A DNA stretch of 64,000 nt from Ga0077523 sp038324085 (lineage in GTDB: Bacteria > Pseudomonadota > Gammaproteobacteria > Burkholderiales > Ga0077523), in contig JBBQHP010000015.1 of NCBI GenBank assembly GCA_038324085.1, forward strand, positions 1-64,000. The letters are read 5' to 3'. The notes beneath the pieces were generated by a model. It was given only the letters and a program-made list of their open reading frames with translations. It made no database searches and was not told the DNA's origin. How positions within the stretch are numbered: the first letter of the stretch is position 1; the number at the start of each line of letters is the position of its first letter. Both the position numbers and the translations under genes were made by a program. Below, piece by piece: positions 32,721 through 43,339 of this stretch.

Positions 32721-35375
32721 TCAGCTTCCGTCCGGCCGACCCGGCGTTCGAATCACCGGAACACCTGCGTCGTCGCTTCGGTTCGCAGCGGACCGCCACC
32801 GACGCAGCCCCCACTTGACACACTCGAACCAGCCCAGGCTCAGCAGCGCCACACCCAGCGCTGCGAGTAGCAGCGCGGGCGGGGGCGTCACGAAGGAAAA
32901 CAAGCGTCCGATCGCCGGCACGGCGAGCACGGCGACCAGCATCGCGAGCGTGCCCAGCGCGATCCAGCCGAACTGCCGGTTGGAAACACCGGTGCCGCGC
33001 AAGGCGACGCGATCCCATGACCGGTTGGTGTGGATCAGCGCGAGGTCCGCCAGCACGAGCACCACGAACGTCAGTGCACGCGCCATGTCATCGCGATCCG
33101 CGTCCGCCGGCACGATCCAGCGCGCTCCCGCGTACACCGCGAGCAACAGTACGAGCAGCCCGGTGCCCTGCCACAAGCCGCGCGCCATCACCGCCCGGTC
33201 GAACAGCCGCTCATCCGGACGCCGCGGCGGCGCGCGCATGGCGTCGGACTCGAGCGGCTCGGCCTCGAACACCAGCGAGCACGCCGGATCGATCACCAGT
33301 TGCAGGAACAGGATGTGCACCGGCATGAGCAGCAAGGGCCAGCCCAGGGCCACCGGCAGGATCGACAGGCCTACGATGGGAATATGCGCGGCCAGGATGA
33401 ACACGATCGCCTTGCGCAGATTGGCAAACACCCGGCGCCCGTGACGAACGGCCGTCACCAGCGAAGCGAAGTCGTCGTTCAGCAGGACCAGCGCAGCCGC
33501 TTCCCGGGCGACCTCCGTCCCGCGCGCGCCCATCGCCACGCCGATGTCGGCCGCCTTCAACGCGGGAGCGTCGTTGACCCCGTCGCCGGTCATCGCCACC
33601 ACATCGCCCCGCGCGCGCAGGGCGCGCACCAGCCGCAGTTTCTGATCCGGCTGCACCCGGCAGTAGATGTGCGTGGTCGCGAGCCGATGGGCCAGGGCCT
33701 CGTCGCTCAACGTGGCAAGTTCGGTTCCGGTGATGACCGGCGCAGTCGTGCTGAGCCCCGCCTCACGCGCAACCGAGATCGCGGTGGCCGGATGATCGCC
33801 CGTCAACATCACCACGCGGATTCCCGCGGCGCGGCATTCCGCGATGGCCTGGGGCACGTCGGCCCGCACCGGATCCTCGAACGCCACGAGGCCCAGGAAC
33901 TCGAACGCGAAATCGTGTTGCGCGTCGGGCAGCACGTCGGCGGCAAAAGTGGCCTGCGCGACGCCGAGCACCCGCAGGCCCGCGTGCGCCATCTCGAGCA
34001 CCTGCGCCCCGATCCGCGCACTGCGGGCGGGCTCGAGGTGACAGAGATCGACGATGGCTTCCGGTGCGCCCTTGGCGGCGATGAGGCGGTCGCGCCGATC
34101 GGGCGATTGCCAGACGCGCGACATCGCCATCATCTCGCGCGTCAACGGATAATCATCGACGAGGGTCCAGTCGCCATGCAGGTGCTCGGTGTCGGCGAGC
34201 AGGCGCCGGCCGGCATCGGTGATCGCCGATTCCATCGGGTCGAACGCCCGCCGATGGCTGGCCAGCACCGCGTATTCGAGCACGCCATGCAATTCCTCCT
34301 GCAACGCTACCGAGCCGGGCTGGGTCGAGTCGTGAGCGGCCTGTTCGGACCAGATGCGCCGAACGCTCATGCGATTGAGCGTGAGCGTTCCGGTCTTGTC
34401 GACGCACAACACCGTGGTCGCACCCAGCAACTCGACGGCCGGAATGCTCCGGGCCAGTACCTTCTCGCGCGCCAGTCGCCACGCGCCGAGCCCGAGAAAG
34501 AGCGTCAGTACGACGGGCAGTTCTTCGGGCAGGATCGCCATGGCGAGCGTAAGGCCGGCCAGGACACCGTGCAGCCAGTCACCGTTCAGCACCCAGTACG
34601 CGGCCGCGAGCGCAGCCGCCAGCACGAGGCCCGCGAGGGCGACGCGCTTGACGATCCGGTCCGTCTCCTGCTGCACCGGCGTGGTCTCGACCACGATGTC
34701 CGCGAGCGATCTGCCGATCCGTCCCAGCGCGCTGCGCTCGCCCGTGGCCAGCACCCGCGCCTGCGCGGTGCCCCGGGTCACGAGCGTTCCCGAGTACGCT
34801 TGCGTGGCGGCGGCGCCATCCGCGGCCAATGCCGCGTTCCCGTCTGCAGCGCGGGCCTCGGTCACGGATTGCTTGATCACCGGAGCCGACTCGCCGGTCA
34901 GCAGCGACTCGTCGACCGCGAGGTTCGAGCAGTCCAGCAGCACCACGTCCGCAGGCACCCGATCGCCTTCCGCGAGCAGCACCACGTCGCCGACGACCAG
35001 TTCGCGGGCTGCCACGCGGCGCGTCACCCCGTCGCGCTGCACCAGGGCTTGCGGGCTCGACAGGTCGCGTAACGCGCGCAACGATCGCGCGCTGCGCTGC
35101 TGCTGGACGAAGCTGATGCCGATCACCACGAATACGAACCCGAGGAGCATCAACGCTTCTTCGGCATTGCCCAGCACCATGTAGATCGCGCCGCACGCGA
35201 GCAGCAGGAGGAACATGGGCTCGGAAGCGACGGCGAGAACCGTTCGCAGCGCCCCGCGTTGCTGCGGGTCCGGCAATTCGTTGGGGCCGTCGCGCTCGCG
35301 ACGGCGGCACGCCTCTGCCCCGGTCAGGCCATCGACCCCGGCCCGGGCCGCAATCGTCGGTGCAGATTCGATCAT
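32721..35375 (-). CDS. P-type cation-translocating ATPase (P2/Ca-type)
   Basis: An 884-residue inner-membrane ATPase with a cation-ATPase N domain, TGES actuator loop (160-163), PEELP in M4 (283-287), phosphorylation site DKTGTLT (D326), and the hinge TGDGVND. About ten helices are predicted, four after the catalytic domain. The PEELP M4 motif and length place it with Ca/Mn-type P2A-like pumps, but selectivity cannot be fixed. ATG 35375 has GGGAGG upstream. The gene is 80 bases downstream of cytochrome b561 on the same strand. Confidence 0.88.
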   Translation of the reverse strand: MIESAPTIAARAGVDGLTGAEACRRRERDGPNELPDPQQRGALRTVLAVASEPMFLLLLACGAIYMVLGNAEEALMLLGFVFVVIGISFVQQQRSARSLRALRDLSSPQALVQRDGVTRRVAARELVVGDVVLLAEGDRVPADVVLLDCSNLAVDESLLTGESAPVIKQSVTEARAADGNAALAADGAAATQAYSGTLVTRGTAQARVLATGERSALGRIGRSLADIVVETTPVQQETDRIVKRVALAGLVLAAALAAAYWVLNGDWLHGVLAGLTLAMAILPEELPVVLTLFLGLGAWRLAREKVLARSIPAVELLGATTVLCVDKTGTLTLNRMSVRRIWSEQAAHDSTQPGSVALQEELHGVLEYAVLASHRRAFDPMESAITDAGRRLLADTEHLHGDWTLVDDYPLTREMMAMSRVWQSPDRRDRLIAAKGAPEAIVDLCHLEPARSARIGAQVLEMAHAGLRVLGVAQATFAADVLPDAQHDFAFEFLGLVAFEDPVRADVPQAIAECRAAGIRVVMLTGDHPATAISVAREAGLSTTAPVITGTELATLSDEALAHRLATTHIYCRVQPDQKLRLVRALRARGDVVAMTGDGVNDAPALKAADIGVAMGARGTEVAREAAALVLLNDDFASLVTAVRHGRRVFANLRKAIVFILAAHIPIVGLSILPVALGWPLLLMPVHILFLQLVIDPACSLVFEAEPLESDAMRAPPRRPDERLFDRAVMARGLWQGTGLLVLLLAVYAGARWIVPADADRDDMARALTFVVLVLADLALIHTNRSWDRVALRGTGVSNRQFGWIALGTLAMLVAVLAVPAIGRLFSFVTPPPALLLAALGVALLSLGWFECVKWGLRRWRSAANRSDDAGVPVIRTPGRPDGS

Positions 35376-35455
35376 GGAGCCTCCCGTGACGCCTGCGTCA
35401 TGCACGGGAGTCAGTGCCGGCGCCCCTGGCCCGATGTCCGATACCACGCACCCGG

Positions 35456-36004
35456 TCAGCCTCGCCGCGGCAGCATGCGTCGCAGCGTGTTGTCACGCAG
35501 GAAATAGTGGTGATAGAGCGCCGCGATCGAATGCAGGCCTATGACGAAGTAGCCCACGTTGCCACCGGTTTCGTGAATCTCATTGGCCCACTCCGCCACG
35601 GCTTTGCTCTGCATGATGAGCGGCGGCAGATCGAGCCCGAAGAACGGGATCGGCTTGCCCTCCGCGCTCAGGATCATCCAGCCCGCCAGCGGCATCCCGA
35701 TCATCAGGACATAGAGCGCCACGTGCGCCAGCTTGGCGAGCAACGCCTGCCATCGCGGGGGCGCGGGCTCGATACCGGGGACGGTGTCGGTCAGCCGCGC
35801 CGCGAGGCGGAACAGCGCGAGGACCAGGATGCCAAGGCCGAGCATGAAATGCCAGGTCTTCAGCCCATCGCGCAGGTCACTGCCCTTGGGAAAGTTCTCG
35901 CGCAGCTCGATACATGCATACACCGCGGCAATCAGCAGCACCATCAGCCAATGGAGCCCGATCGATAGCGACCCGTACCGGCTCGCCGTGTTGCGCAGGC
36001 TCAT
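35456..36004 (-). CDS. Cytochrome b561 (di-haem membrane electron carrier)
   Basis: A 182-residue inner-membrane protein with four helices. Likely haem ligands are the histidines in SIGLHWLMV, KTWHFMLG, AKLAHVALY and IGLHSIAALYHH. The N-terminus YGSLSIGLHWLM is the family start. Bacterial b561 proteins carry electrons from the quinone pool and one oxidises superoxide. It precedes the P-type ATPase gene on the same strand. Confidence 0.9.
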   Translation of the reverse strand: MSLRNTASRYGSLSIGLHWLMVLLIAAVYACIELRENFPKGSDLRDGLKTWHFMLGLGILVLALFRLAARLTDTVPGIEPAPPRWQALLAKLAHVALYVLMIGMPLAGWMILSAEGKPIPFFGLDLPPLIMQSKAVAEWANEIHETGGNVGYFVIGLHSIAALYHHYFLRDNTLRRMLPRRG

Positions 36005-36484
36005 CCGGCCCCCGCCGGGTTCCCCCAATTCGCATTGCCGAAATCGCGGACGCAACAGGCGTCCGTCGGCGACTCGGATTCGCGTCTGCGGGGAAGCATC
36101 GCTCCCTGTCGCCCATCGATGCCCATCGGTTTCCTTTCGAGGATTCGTCGCCGATCGGCGTGACCGGCCGACGTATCGAAGCAGGGCCCCGATCGCATCG
36201 ATCGAGCATGTCCCCCGGCAAAATGCCGGCTTGCGAGGTTCGCGCGCGGATGGCGATGCACCCGCCGCTGGCTCGACTACGAGATCTCAGCGCGCGCCCG
36301 ATCGCCGCATGCAGGATCTCACGGACGCGCATCGAACGGGCACACAGGCGATTTCAGCACAAACCGGGCGCACGTCCTTTGACCTGGCTCAAAGCGATGG
36401 GCGGGGAGCGGGTCCACGGTCCGCGCGTTCCCCACGGCGACGGGCCGATACGCTCGCGCACCGGAGTGCGCTTCGATGGGCACT
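36005..36484. other. Intergenic region, no gene seen
   Basis: About 480 bases between the cytochrome b561 start and the end of the MFS pseudogene, both on the minus strand. Open frames here have skewed, arginine/proline-rich translations typical of non-coding GC-rich DNA. No RNA gene, clear promoter or repeat is visible. It should contain the b561/ATPase promoter. Confidence 0.5.
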
Positions 36485-38079
36485 TCAGTGGCGGGCCTCG
36501 CCGTTGGATACCCGCCTGCCGTCGATGCGCAAGCCGGCGATGAGTGCACTCGACAGCGCCAGCACCGAACACAGCAGCATGATCCGGCGAAAGCCGCTGA
36601 CGAATGCCGTCCCGACAGCGGCGCGCAGCGCGACTCGCATCGGTTCGGGTAGATCGCTCGGCAACGACATCCCGGCAAACCTGTGACGCTGTTCGAGCAG
36701 CAACGCGACGACTTCCGGCGGCGGCCCGATGCGGGCGATCTCGCGTACGAGGGTGCCGTCGAAAGCCCGCGAGAGGACGATGCCGAAGACCGCCAGCGCC
36801 AGCAGACCAGCCACGCGCGAGACCGCGTTGTTGACGCCGGAAGCGATTCCCGCGCGATCTTCGCCGGCCGCGTTCATCACGGTCGTCGTCAACGGCGCGA
36901 CAGTGATGGACATGCCGAGGCCGAGGACGCACACCGCGGGAAAGAATGTCGTCCAGTAGTTGCCGCCGATCGATGTCGCCGCGAACAACGCGAAGCCGAC
37001 CGCTGCAATGCTCGGACCCACCACGAGCGGCAGCTTCGAGCCGAACCTGTCGACCAGCCTTCCGGCCCAGCGCGACAACACGAACATGATGGCGATGAAC
37101 GGCAGCAACGCCGCGCCCGCAAAAGTGGCGCCGTAGCCCTGCACCTGGATCAGGTTGAGCGGAAAGAAGAACAATCCGCCCCCGAGAGCGGCATACAACA
37201 GGAAGGTCAGCAGGTTGGCACCGGCGAAGTTGCGTTCACCGAAGAGAGCCAGCGGAAGCATGGGCTCGCGCCGCCTGCGTTCCACTTCCACGAAGAGCGC
37301 GAGCGCGACCACGCCGGCGCCCGCCGCGGCGATGATGGCGCGTCGCCCCAACCTAGCACCGGCGACTCGATCAGCGCGAAGATCAGCCCGGCCAACCCGA
37401 ACGTGGCGAGCAACGCCCCGGTGACGTCGACCGGCGCGCGATTCGCTGCGGCGTGGCTCTCGGGAACCCGGCGCACGCAGACGAGCAGCAGGAGCGCACC
37501 CACCGGAACGTTGAGCAGGAACGCCCAGGTCCACGAATAGTGATCCACGAGGAAGCCGCCGATCACCGGCCCGATGGCGGCCGCTATGCCGCTGAAGGCC
37601 GACCAGGTGCCGATCGCGCGACCACGTTCCGACCGCGGATAGGCGGCGCTGATGAGCGCGAGGCTGCCGGGCACGAGCAGCGCAGCCCCGACGCCTTGCA
37701 CCGCCCGCGAGGCGATCAGCGTGCCGACCGTGCCCGAAAGCGAACACATGCCCGAGGCGACGGTGAACAGCGCCACGCCCACCATGAACACGCGCCGACG
37801 GCCGAACCGATCGCCGAGCGCGCCGCCGAGGAGCAGCAGCGACGCGAGGAACAACGCGTACGATTCGATGACCCATTGGGCATCGAAGGCATCCGCATTC
37901 AGGCTGACCTGGATGGACGGCAGCGCCACATTGACAACCGTACCGTCGATGAACGCCATGCTGGAGCCGAGAATGGCGGCGACCAGGGTCCAGCGACGGC
38001 CGGCCGCCGCGCCGGGCGATTCGGGCGCGCCACCCAGGATTGCGCCCTCATCGCAGGGTGGCTTTCCGATCTGGCTCAT
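36485..38079 (-). pseudogene. MFS drug exporter (DHA2, EmrB/QacA type), frameshifted
   Basis: A 14-helix major facilitator whose reading frame breaks once. Residues 1 to about 247 are read from ATG 38079 and include WTLVAAILGSSMAFIDGTVVNVALP and GDRFGRRR. Coding then moves to another frame, where EVERRRREPMLPLALF through the last helices is read to the TGA at 36485. The break is near 37338-37345, where one base is missing; restoring it gives GWGDARIIAAAGAG. All other segments are intact, so either the loss is recent or it is a sequencing or assembly error. The family pumps drugs with protons. Confidence 0.85.
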
Positions 38080-38223
38080 GGGGCCAGCCGCCGGTATCGC
38101 ACGGCGCGCACGTTCGATCCCGAATGACGTCCGTGGTCAGCAGGCCGCGGGCACGCGGCAATCCTGCCGATGACCGTTCGGCCCGAAGCGATCATCCCGA
38201 TTCTGCCCTGCCCACCCGATCGA

Positions 38224-40023
38224 TCAATGGATGGAGCGTCCCAGCATCAGGATCTGCATGGGCCTCACCTTGACGGGAACCACGCAAGCCGGACCGCTCG
38301 AGAACGCGCCGCTGGCCTCGTGGATCTCGGCGGCGCCGGTCAGGCATGCCGGCCCCGGCTGCGCGCACGGCTCGCGATTGGAGAACAGGACGTCGAGCTG
38401 CGAACCCGGGGCGCTCAGGCGCGCATCGACGATCACGAAGCCGACGAAATCCGCCACCGTGCTGGTATTGGCAACGACCAGCACTTCCTCGTCGTTGAGC
38501 ACCCGCGAAAACGCCAGCACGCCCCCCGCGAAAACGGAAACGCCGAACTGCACTCCGTTGCCGGACACGGGACGGAAATAGAAGCGCCCGTAGCGCAATG
38601 CCGGCTGTTCGCTGCGCACCCGGCCGATGCGCTGGATCATGGTGAAGAAAGGATGCTGCCGGTCGAACGCCTGCGGCTTGCCCCACAACGCCTCGCGCAC
38701 GTTCTGGTCGCTGTCGCCGTTTCCGTGCAACCCTTCCTCGGTACCGTAGTAGATGCAGGGGATTCCGGGCAGCGCGAACAGACAGGCGAGACCCATCGTC
38801 GCCTGGTCATCGAAGCGATGGGGATCGGCAGGGTCGGTGTAGTAGAAGCGCGCGTGCTGGTCGTGATTGTCGAGGAAGGTCACGAAGAAGCGCGTGGCCT
38901 CGCCGTGGGAACTCACGATGCCCCGCTCCACGACCTTGCGTCGTTCGTACATCGCGACGACTTCGCTCGGCGGGAGCAACCCCTTGAGCACCGCCGGCAA
39001 GCGGAAGAACAGCGGAAAGTCGAGCGACGCGTCCACGCCCACCATGTCCCCCGATACCGAGACGTTGCGACCGATGTATTCGGAGATCTTTTCCTCGTCG
39101 TCGTAGACCTCGCCGTAGGTGAAGAAATTCTTCTTGCCCACACTCAGGGCGAACTCGCGAATGGCATTGCCGAAGCGCAGGGCGAAATCCCGGTCCAGGT
39201 ATTTCAGTGTGTCGATGCGAAAACCATCGATGTCGAAAGCAGCGATCAGATACTGGAAGCAGCGAATGAGGACGTTGCCCGCGTCATGGTTGGCCGTGAC
39301 CAACTGCTTCAGCGATGCGAAGTCGCCGAGCGTTTCCGGCCCCTGCGGCCTGGGCGTGCCCTGGCGACGGAAGAACTCGTTGCGGCGCAATTCGTCGGGA
39401 AAGAGCGTCGCATCCGCGGGCGGCGCGACGATGGCAGCGCCGTCGATCCAATCGGTGCGTGCACTGCCGGCCTCGTCGCGCCATTGCACCGGTTCGTATG
39501 GCACTGCGCTGAAAGGCGCCTGCGAGCCCGCGCGATACGCGAACACGTCGCCGGCATGATTCAGGACGATGTCGAAGATCACGTAGATGCCCTTGGCATG
39601 AGCATCGTCGACGAAGCGCCGCAACTCTTCTGCCGGGTTCGCGCGGTCGGAAGCGAGCCGGGGATCGATATCGAGGAAATTCTGGATGCCGTAGCCGTGA
39701 TAGGTGCCGTCGTTGGGCCGCCCGTCGAGGAACTGGCAATTCTTGAGCACCGGGCTGAACCAGATCGCGCCCACCCCGAGCGCCTTCAGGTGATCCAGCT
39801 TCTGGCGCATGCCTTCGATGGTTCCACCCTGAAAGCCGCCATAGTTCGCGTCGTAGCCACCCCGCGGCGGCGCCGACGGATTGTTGAACCGGTCCACCAT
39901 CAGGAAGTAGATCCAGCAATCGCGCCAATCCTGTGGCGACGGCGTGAGCGCCGTGCGTGGCGCCAGTTGGCGGGCGTCGTTCAATACGGACGTTACGTCC
40001 GCCCCGTTGATGGTCGTGGGCAT
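38224..40023 (-). CDS. GH13 alpha-amylase-family glycosidase
   Basis: A 599-residue glycoside hydrolase 13 enzyme. The catalytic residues are intact: nucleophile D271 (GFRIDTLKY), acid/base E305 (TYGEVYDDE) and transition-state D388 (FLDNHDQ), with conserved region I DIVLNH (151-156). A beta-sandwich C domain follows. No signal peptide is present, so it is probably cytoplasmic and acts on glycogen or maltodextrins. ATG 40023 starts MPTTINGAD. It is isolated from other glycogen genes. Confidence 0.9.
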   Translation of the reverse strand: MPTTINGADVTSVLNDARQLAPRTALTPSPQDWRDCWIYFLMVDRFNNPSAPPRGGYDANYGGFQGGTIEGMRQKLDHLKALGVGAIWFSPVLKNCQFLDGRPNDGTYHGYGIQNFLDIDPRLASDRANPAEELRRFVDDAHAKGIYVIFDIVLNHAGDVFAYRAGSQAPFSAVPYEPVQWRDEAGSARTDWIDGAAIVAPPADATLFPDELRRNEFFRRQGTPRPQGPETLGDFASLKQLVTANHDAGNVLIRCFQYLIAAFDIDGFRIDTLKYLDRDFALRFGNAIREFALSVGKKNFFTYGEVYDDEEKISEYIGRNVSVSGDMVGVDASLDFPLFFRLPAVLKGLLPPSEVVAMYERRKVVERGIVSSHGEATRFFVTFLDNHDQHARFYYTDPADPHRFDDQATMGLACLFALPGIPCIYYGTEEGLHGNGDSDQNVREALWGKPQAFDRQHPFFTMIQRIGRVRSEQPALRYGRFYFRPVSGNGVQFGVSVFAGGVLAFSRVLNDEEVLVVANTSTVADFVGFVIVDARLSAPGSQLDVLFSNREPCAQPGPACLTGAAEIHEASGAFSSGPACVVPVKVRPMQILMLGRSIH

Positions 40024-40298
40024 GTGGCCTTCCGCACTCGGCAGTCGCGGGACGAGTGGCCGCCCCATGACGGCAGTCGTCGCAGCGCGGAGTTTACCTC
40101 CTGCCCAGCCGCCCGATGGCCACGGCAACAACGAACGCGCGGCCTCGCCGGCAACCATCCTCGGGCCGGTAGCCCGAAGACGAGACCGCGGCCCCGGTCG
40201 CCGACGCGATCCTCGGGCCCCCGCCGCGAGTGGCCAGCAGCGGGATCATCGGCTGCGTCGAGGGCGCGGCGTGCGCGCCCCCTTGCCTGCTGCCGCGC

Positions 40299-40724
40299 CT
40301 ACTTCAACTGGCCGCGGATCTCGCCGCCCTTGTGGGCGTCGCTGTGCACGTTGATGTACAGGTGGCCGGCCTTGAGCGCCTTGTACTGCGCCTCGCTCAA
40401 CTTGGCACCGGCAGGGACATCGAATTCGCTGTCGCCCTTCTTTTCCAGCGGAATCACGACCGGCCCGTTCTTGCCCGCCGCCGCTTCGTGAATATGCGCA
40501 GCCGTGGCGGCGATGCCGGTGGTCTTGACGCTGCCGCTCACCGACTTGTCGTCGTGCACGGTGATCGTCGCATCGCCCGACGCCTGGGTCTGAACGGGCG
40601 GCACTTCCTGGTCGCCGCCAAGCTTCACTTTCATATCCTCCGCGAGCGCCGTACCCGCGATTAACAGAGCGGCCAACGTGCCAGTGACCAGCGCGAGCGC
40701 CGAGTTCCGAATTGGGTTTTGCAT
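40299..40724 (-). CDS. CHRD-domain exported protein
   Basis: A 141-residue exported protein with a signal peptide (cleavage near ALA-ED, residue 28) and one CHRD domain: QEVPPVQTQASGDATITV, the HIHEAAAGKNGPVVIPL centre and the YINVHSDAHKGGEIRGQL end. The domain is named after chordin; its bacterial role is unknown. GGAGG lies just before ATG 40724. A 275-base gap follows toward the amylase gene on the same strand. Confidence 0.88.
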   Translation of the reverse strand: MQNPIRNSALALVTGTLAALLIAGTALAEDMKVKLGGDQEVPPVQTQASGDATITVHDDKSVSGSVKTTGIAATAAHIHEAAAGKNGPVVIPLEKKGDSEFDVPAGAKLSEAQYKALKAGHLYINVHSDAHKGGEIRGQLK

Positions 40725-41116
40725 GGTGCCTCCGATGAAATTGGGATTGATCAGTTGTTGTTGCACAGTGCCCGATCGCGATCAGACACGGTGACGCGCT
40801 GCGAGTTCGGAGCGTCACCGAATATCGGCGTTGCCGAATCACGACAAGTGCGCGCGCCCTGCCCGAACCGATCTGGCCGGCGCGATTCTGCGCAGATCCC
40901 CGGCGACTCGGGCTTGCTGCGATGCTGGCCCGTGCGGATTCCATGGTCATTGAAATGGCGCTCCAGCCACGCTGGCGTGCCGGGTGCGTCTGCCAGCGTG
41001 ACATACGGGCCGCGATCCGTCGTGCGATGGCTACGGCGTTCCGGCCCATCAGCCGAGCCGGTCTCCCGATAGAATCCGGGGACCCGATTCACGCACCCCG
41101 TTTGGAGAAGCCGCCG
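40725..41116. other. Divergent intergenic region, CHRD / molybdopterin oxidoreductase
   Basis: About 390 bases separate the two divergent genes. It has no convincing gene or RNA. One AT-richer stretch near 40735-40765 would suit the CHRD promoter. I do not recognise operators. Confidence 0.45.
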
Positions 41117-43168
41117 ATGACACCGACGACGTCGCAGATCGTCCGCACGATGTGCCCCATGAATTGCCATCCGACGTTGTGCGGCATGCTGGCCGAGGTT
41201 CACGACGGCCGGCTCGTGGGCGTCAAGGGCGACGAAGCCAACCCCGACAGTCGCGGCTTCCTGTGCGTCCGGGGACAGGCTGCGCCCGAGATCTTCGGCA
41301 ATCCTGCCCGCGTGCTCCACCCGTTGTTGCGGGACCGGCGCACGGACCCGTTCCGGCAGGCCACCTGGGATGAAGCGCTCGACCGGATCGCCGCTGCGCT
41401 GGCGGCGTCACCCCCGGCTGCCACCGCGACCTGGCCTGGCCATGGGACGTTCACCACGAACTACGGTACGCGCATCAGCGCGCAACTGATGGCCCGTTTC
41501 GCGAACTTCCACGGCAGCCAGTTCCTCAACCCGACCATGATCTGCTGGGGCCTCGGCGCTTTCGGGCTCGGTCTGACCGGCATGCTCGAAACGAACACCA
41601 AGGAGGACATGGGCGAACATTCGCAGCTCATCGTCCTCTGGGCGGCCAATCTCACGAGCCAGCCCAACACCGCACGCCATCTGCTGGCGGCGAAGCGGCG
41701 CGGTGCCTGCATCGTGACCATCGACGTCAGGCATACCGAAGCCGCGGCGAAGTCCGACGAAGTGTTCATCATCCGCCCCGGCACCGATACGGCTCTGGCG
41801 CTCGCGTTGATGCACGTGATCTGCGTCGAGCGTCGCCACGATGCCGATTTCGTCGCTCGCCACACGCTGGGGTTCGAGCAGCTCGCGGCGCATGTGCAGG
41901 CTTTCCCGCCGGCCTGGGCCGCGCAGATCACGGGCTTGCCGGCCGAGCGCATCGTCGCGCTCGCGAGGCGCTACGCCGAATCGCGACCGGCGATGATCGT
42001 GCTCGGCGGCAGTTCGATGCACAAGGGCAACAACGGGTGGCAGGCCGGTCGGGCCATCGCGTGCCTGCCCGGGCTGACCGGCAACGTGGGCATCGCCGGA
42101 GGCGGTTTCGGACCACGTCACGGCAGCGGTGCGCACGGGCGGGGACTGGGCAGCGTCATCGAGCCCGACCGGCGCCCGCCAGGCACGGCCATGCCGAACC
42201 AGATGGCCGGAGTCACCAGGGCGCTGCGCGCGGGTGACATCCACAATCTGCTGCTGATGGGCACGAACATGCTGTCATCGTTTGCCGATGCGAGCGCGCT
42301 CGCCGAAGGTCTTGCCCGCACCCGGCTGGTGGTGAGTTATGACCTGTTCCTGAACGACACCGCGCGCCGCTTTGCAGACGTCGTGCTGCCGGCCACGGCG
42401 TGGCTCGAGGAACTGGGCTGCAAGATGACCCACACGCATCTCTATCTGATGGAGCCGGCGCTCGCACCGGCCGGCGACGCGCGCCCGCTGAGCGCGCTGC
42501 TGAAAGCGCTCGCCGAGAAGCTCGATCTCGCGGGGTTCTTTCCCTGGGCTTCCGACGAGGCCCTCATCGATGCGATTCTCGACCATCCGTGCACCGGCCA
42601 TGCCACGGTCGCTTCGCTGCGCGGGCGCGGTGGCATCGGTGCGCTCGACATCTCGCATGTCGCCAATCCCGACCTCGATTTCGACACGCCTTCGCGCAAG
42701 ATCGAGTTCTACTCCGCTCGCGCCGAGACCCTCGGCTTGCCGCCTTTGCCCGGATTCGCCGAATCCGCGGCGACCGATGGCGCTGCATCCGGCACCTATC
42801 CGCTTGCCCTCACCCAGGGTCGCACCTTGGCTCACTTCCATTCCTTCTACAACAACGGGCGTGAACTACCGACGCTCGCGCGCATCGAGAAGGAACCCCG
42901 CCTGTGGCTGGCGCCGGCCGACGCGGCGGCGCGCCGGATCGCGGACGGTGACGCCATCCGCATATTCAATCATCGTGGATCGATGCTCGCGCGCGCACAC
43001 GTCACCGATCGCATGCAGGCCGGCGCCGTCTGGGTTCGGGACGGCTGGGCCGAGCTGAATCGACTCACCGGCGGCGACGCAGTGTTGCCGGACGGTGCCG
43101 TGGACGCCTTCGCGTTTTCCGCCGGCCAGGCCAGTTTCGACGCCAGCGTCGAAGTCGCTCCGGCCTGA
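41117..43168 (+). CDS. Molybdopterin (bis-MGD) oxidoreductase
   Basis: A 683-residue DMSO-reductase-superfamily catalytic subunit. The N-terminal [4Fe-4S] ligands are C13, C17, C22 and C50 (CPMNCHPTLC then GFLCVRG). Molybdopterin domains follow with IVTIDVRHTEAAAKSDEVFIIRPGTDTALALAL. The C-terminal MolyDop binding domain starts at LALTQGRTLAHFHSFYNNG. There is no Tat signal, so it should be cytoplasmic, and no electron-transfer or membrane subunit is adjacent. The substrate is unknown; relatives include formate dehydrogenases and thiosulfate/polysulfide-type enzymes. ATG 41117 has GGAGAAG upstream. Confidence 0.87.
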   Translation: MTPTTSQIVRTMCPMNCHPTLCGMLAEVHDGRLVGVKGDEANPDSRGFLCVRGQAAPEIFGNPARVLHPLLRDRRTDPFRQATWDEALDRIAAALAASPPAATATWPGHGTFTTNYGTRISAQLMARFANFHGSQFLNPTMICWGLGAFGLGLTGMLETNTKEDMGEHSQLIVLWAANLTSQPNTARHLLAAKRRGACIVTIDVRHTEAAAKSDEVFIIRPGTDTALALALMHVICVERRHDADFVARHTLGFEQLAAHVQAFPPAWAAQITGLPAERIVALARRYAESRPAMIVLGGSSMHKGNNGWQAGRAIACLPGLTGNVGIAGGGFGPRHGSGAHGRGLGSVIEPDRRPPGTAMPNQMAGVTRALRAGDIHNLLLMGTNMLSSFADASALAEGLARTRLVVSYDLFLNDTARRFADVVLPATAWLEELGCKMTHTHLYLMEPALAPAGDARPLSALLKALAEKLDLAGFFPWASDEALIDAILDHPCTGHATVASLRGRGGIGALDISHVANPDLDFDTPSRKIEFYSARAETLGLPPLPGFAESAATDGAASGTYPLALTQGRTLAHFHSFYNNGRELPTLARIEKEPRLWLAPADAAARRIADGDAIRIFNHRGSMLARAHVTDRMQAGAVWVRDGWAELNRLTGGDAVLPDGAVDAFAFSAGQASFDASVEVAPA

Positions 43169-43339
43169 GCGCGTCGGGGCGTTCGAGACGCCGGTTTCGG
43201 CCGCGCGAGTGACGGATGCAGGGCGCGCTCCGGTCATTGGCGCAGGGGCTGCGCTGGCGCGCGATCCAGCCATTCCCACCGGGACCGGACGCGCGCTTTC
43301 CGTTACGCTTGGGAAATCGAACGTGACACGGAGCCCGCC

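Noticed and set aside
33030..35072. A 680-codon frame antisense to the P-type ATPase
   Set aside because: Shadow frame; the sense strand carries all P-type ATPase motifs.
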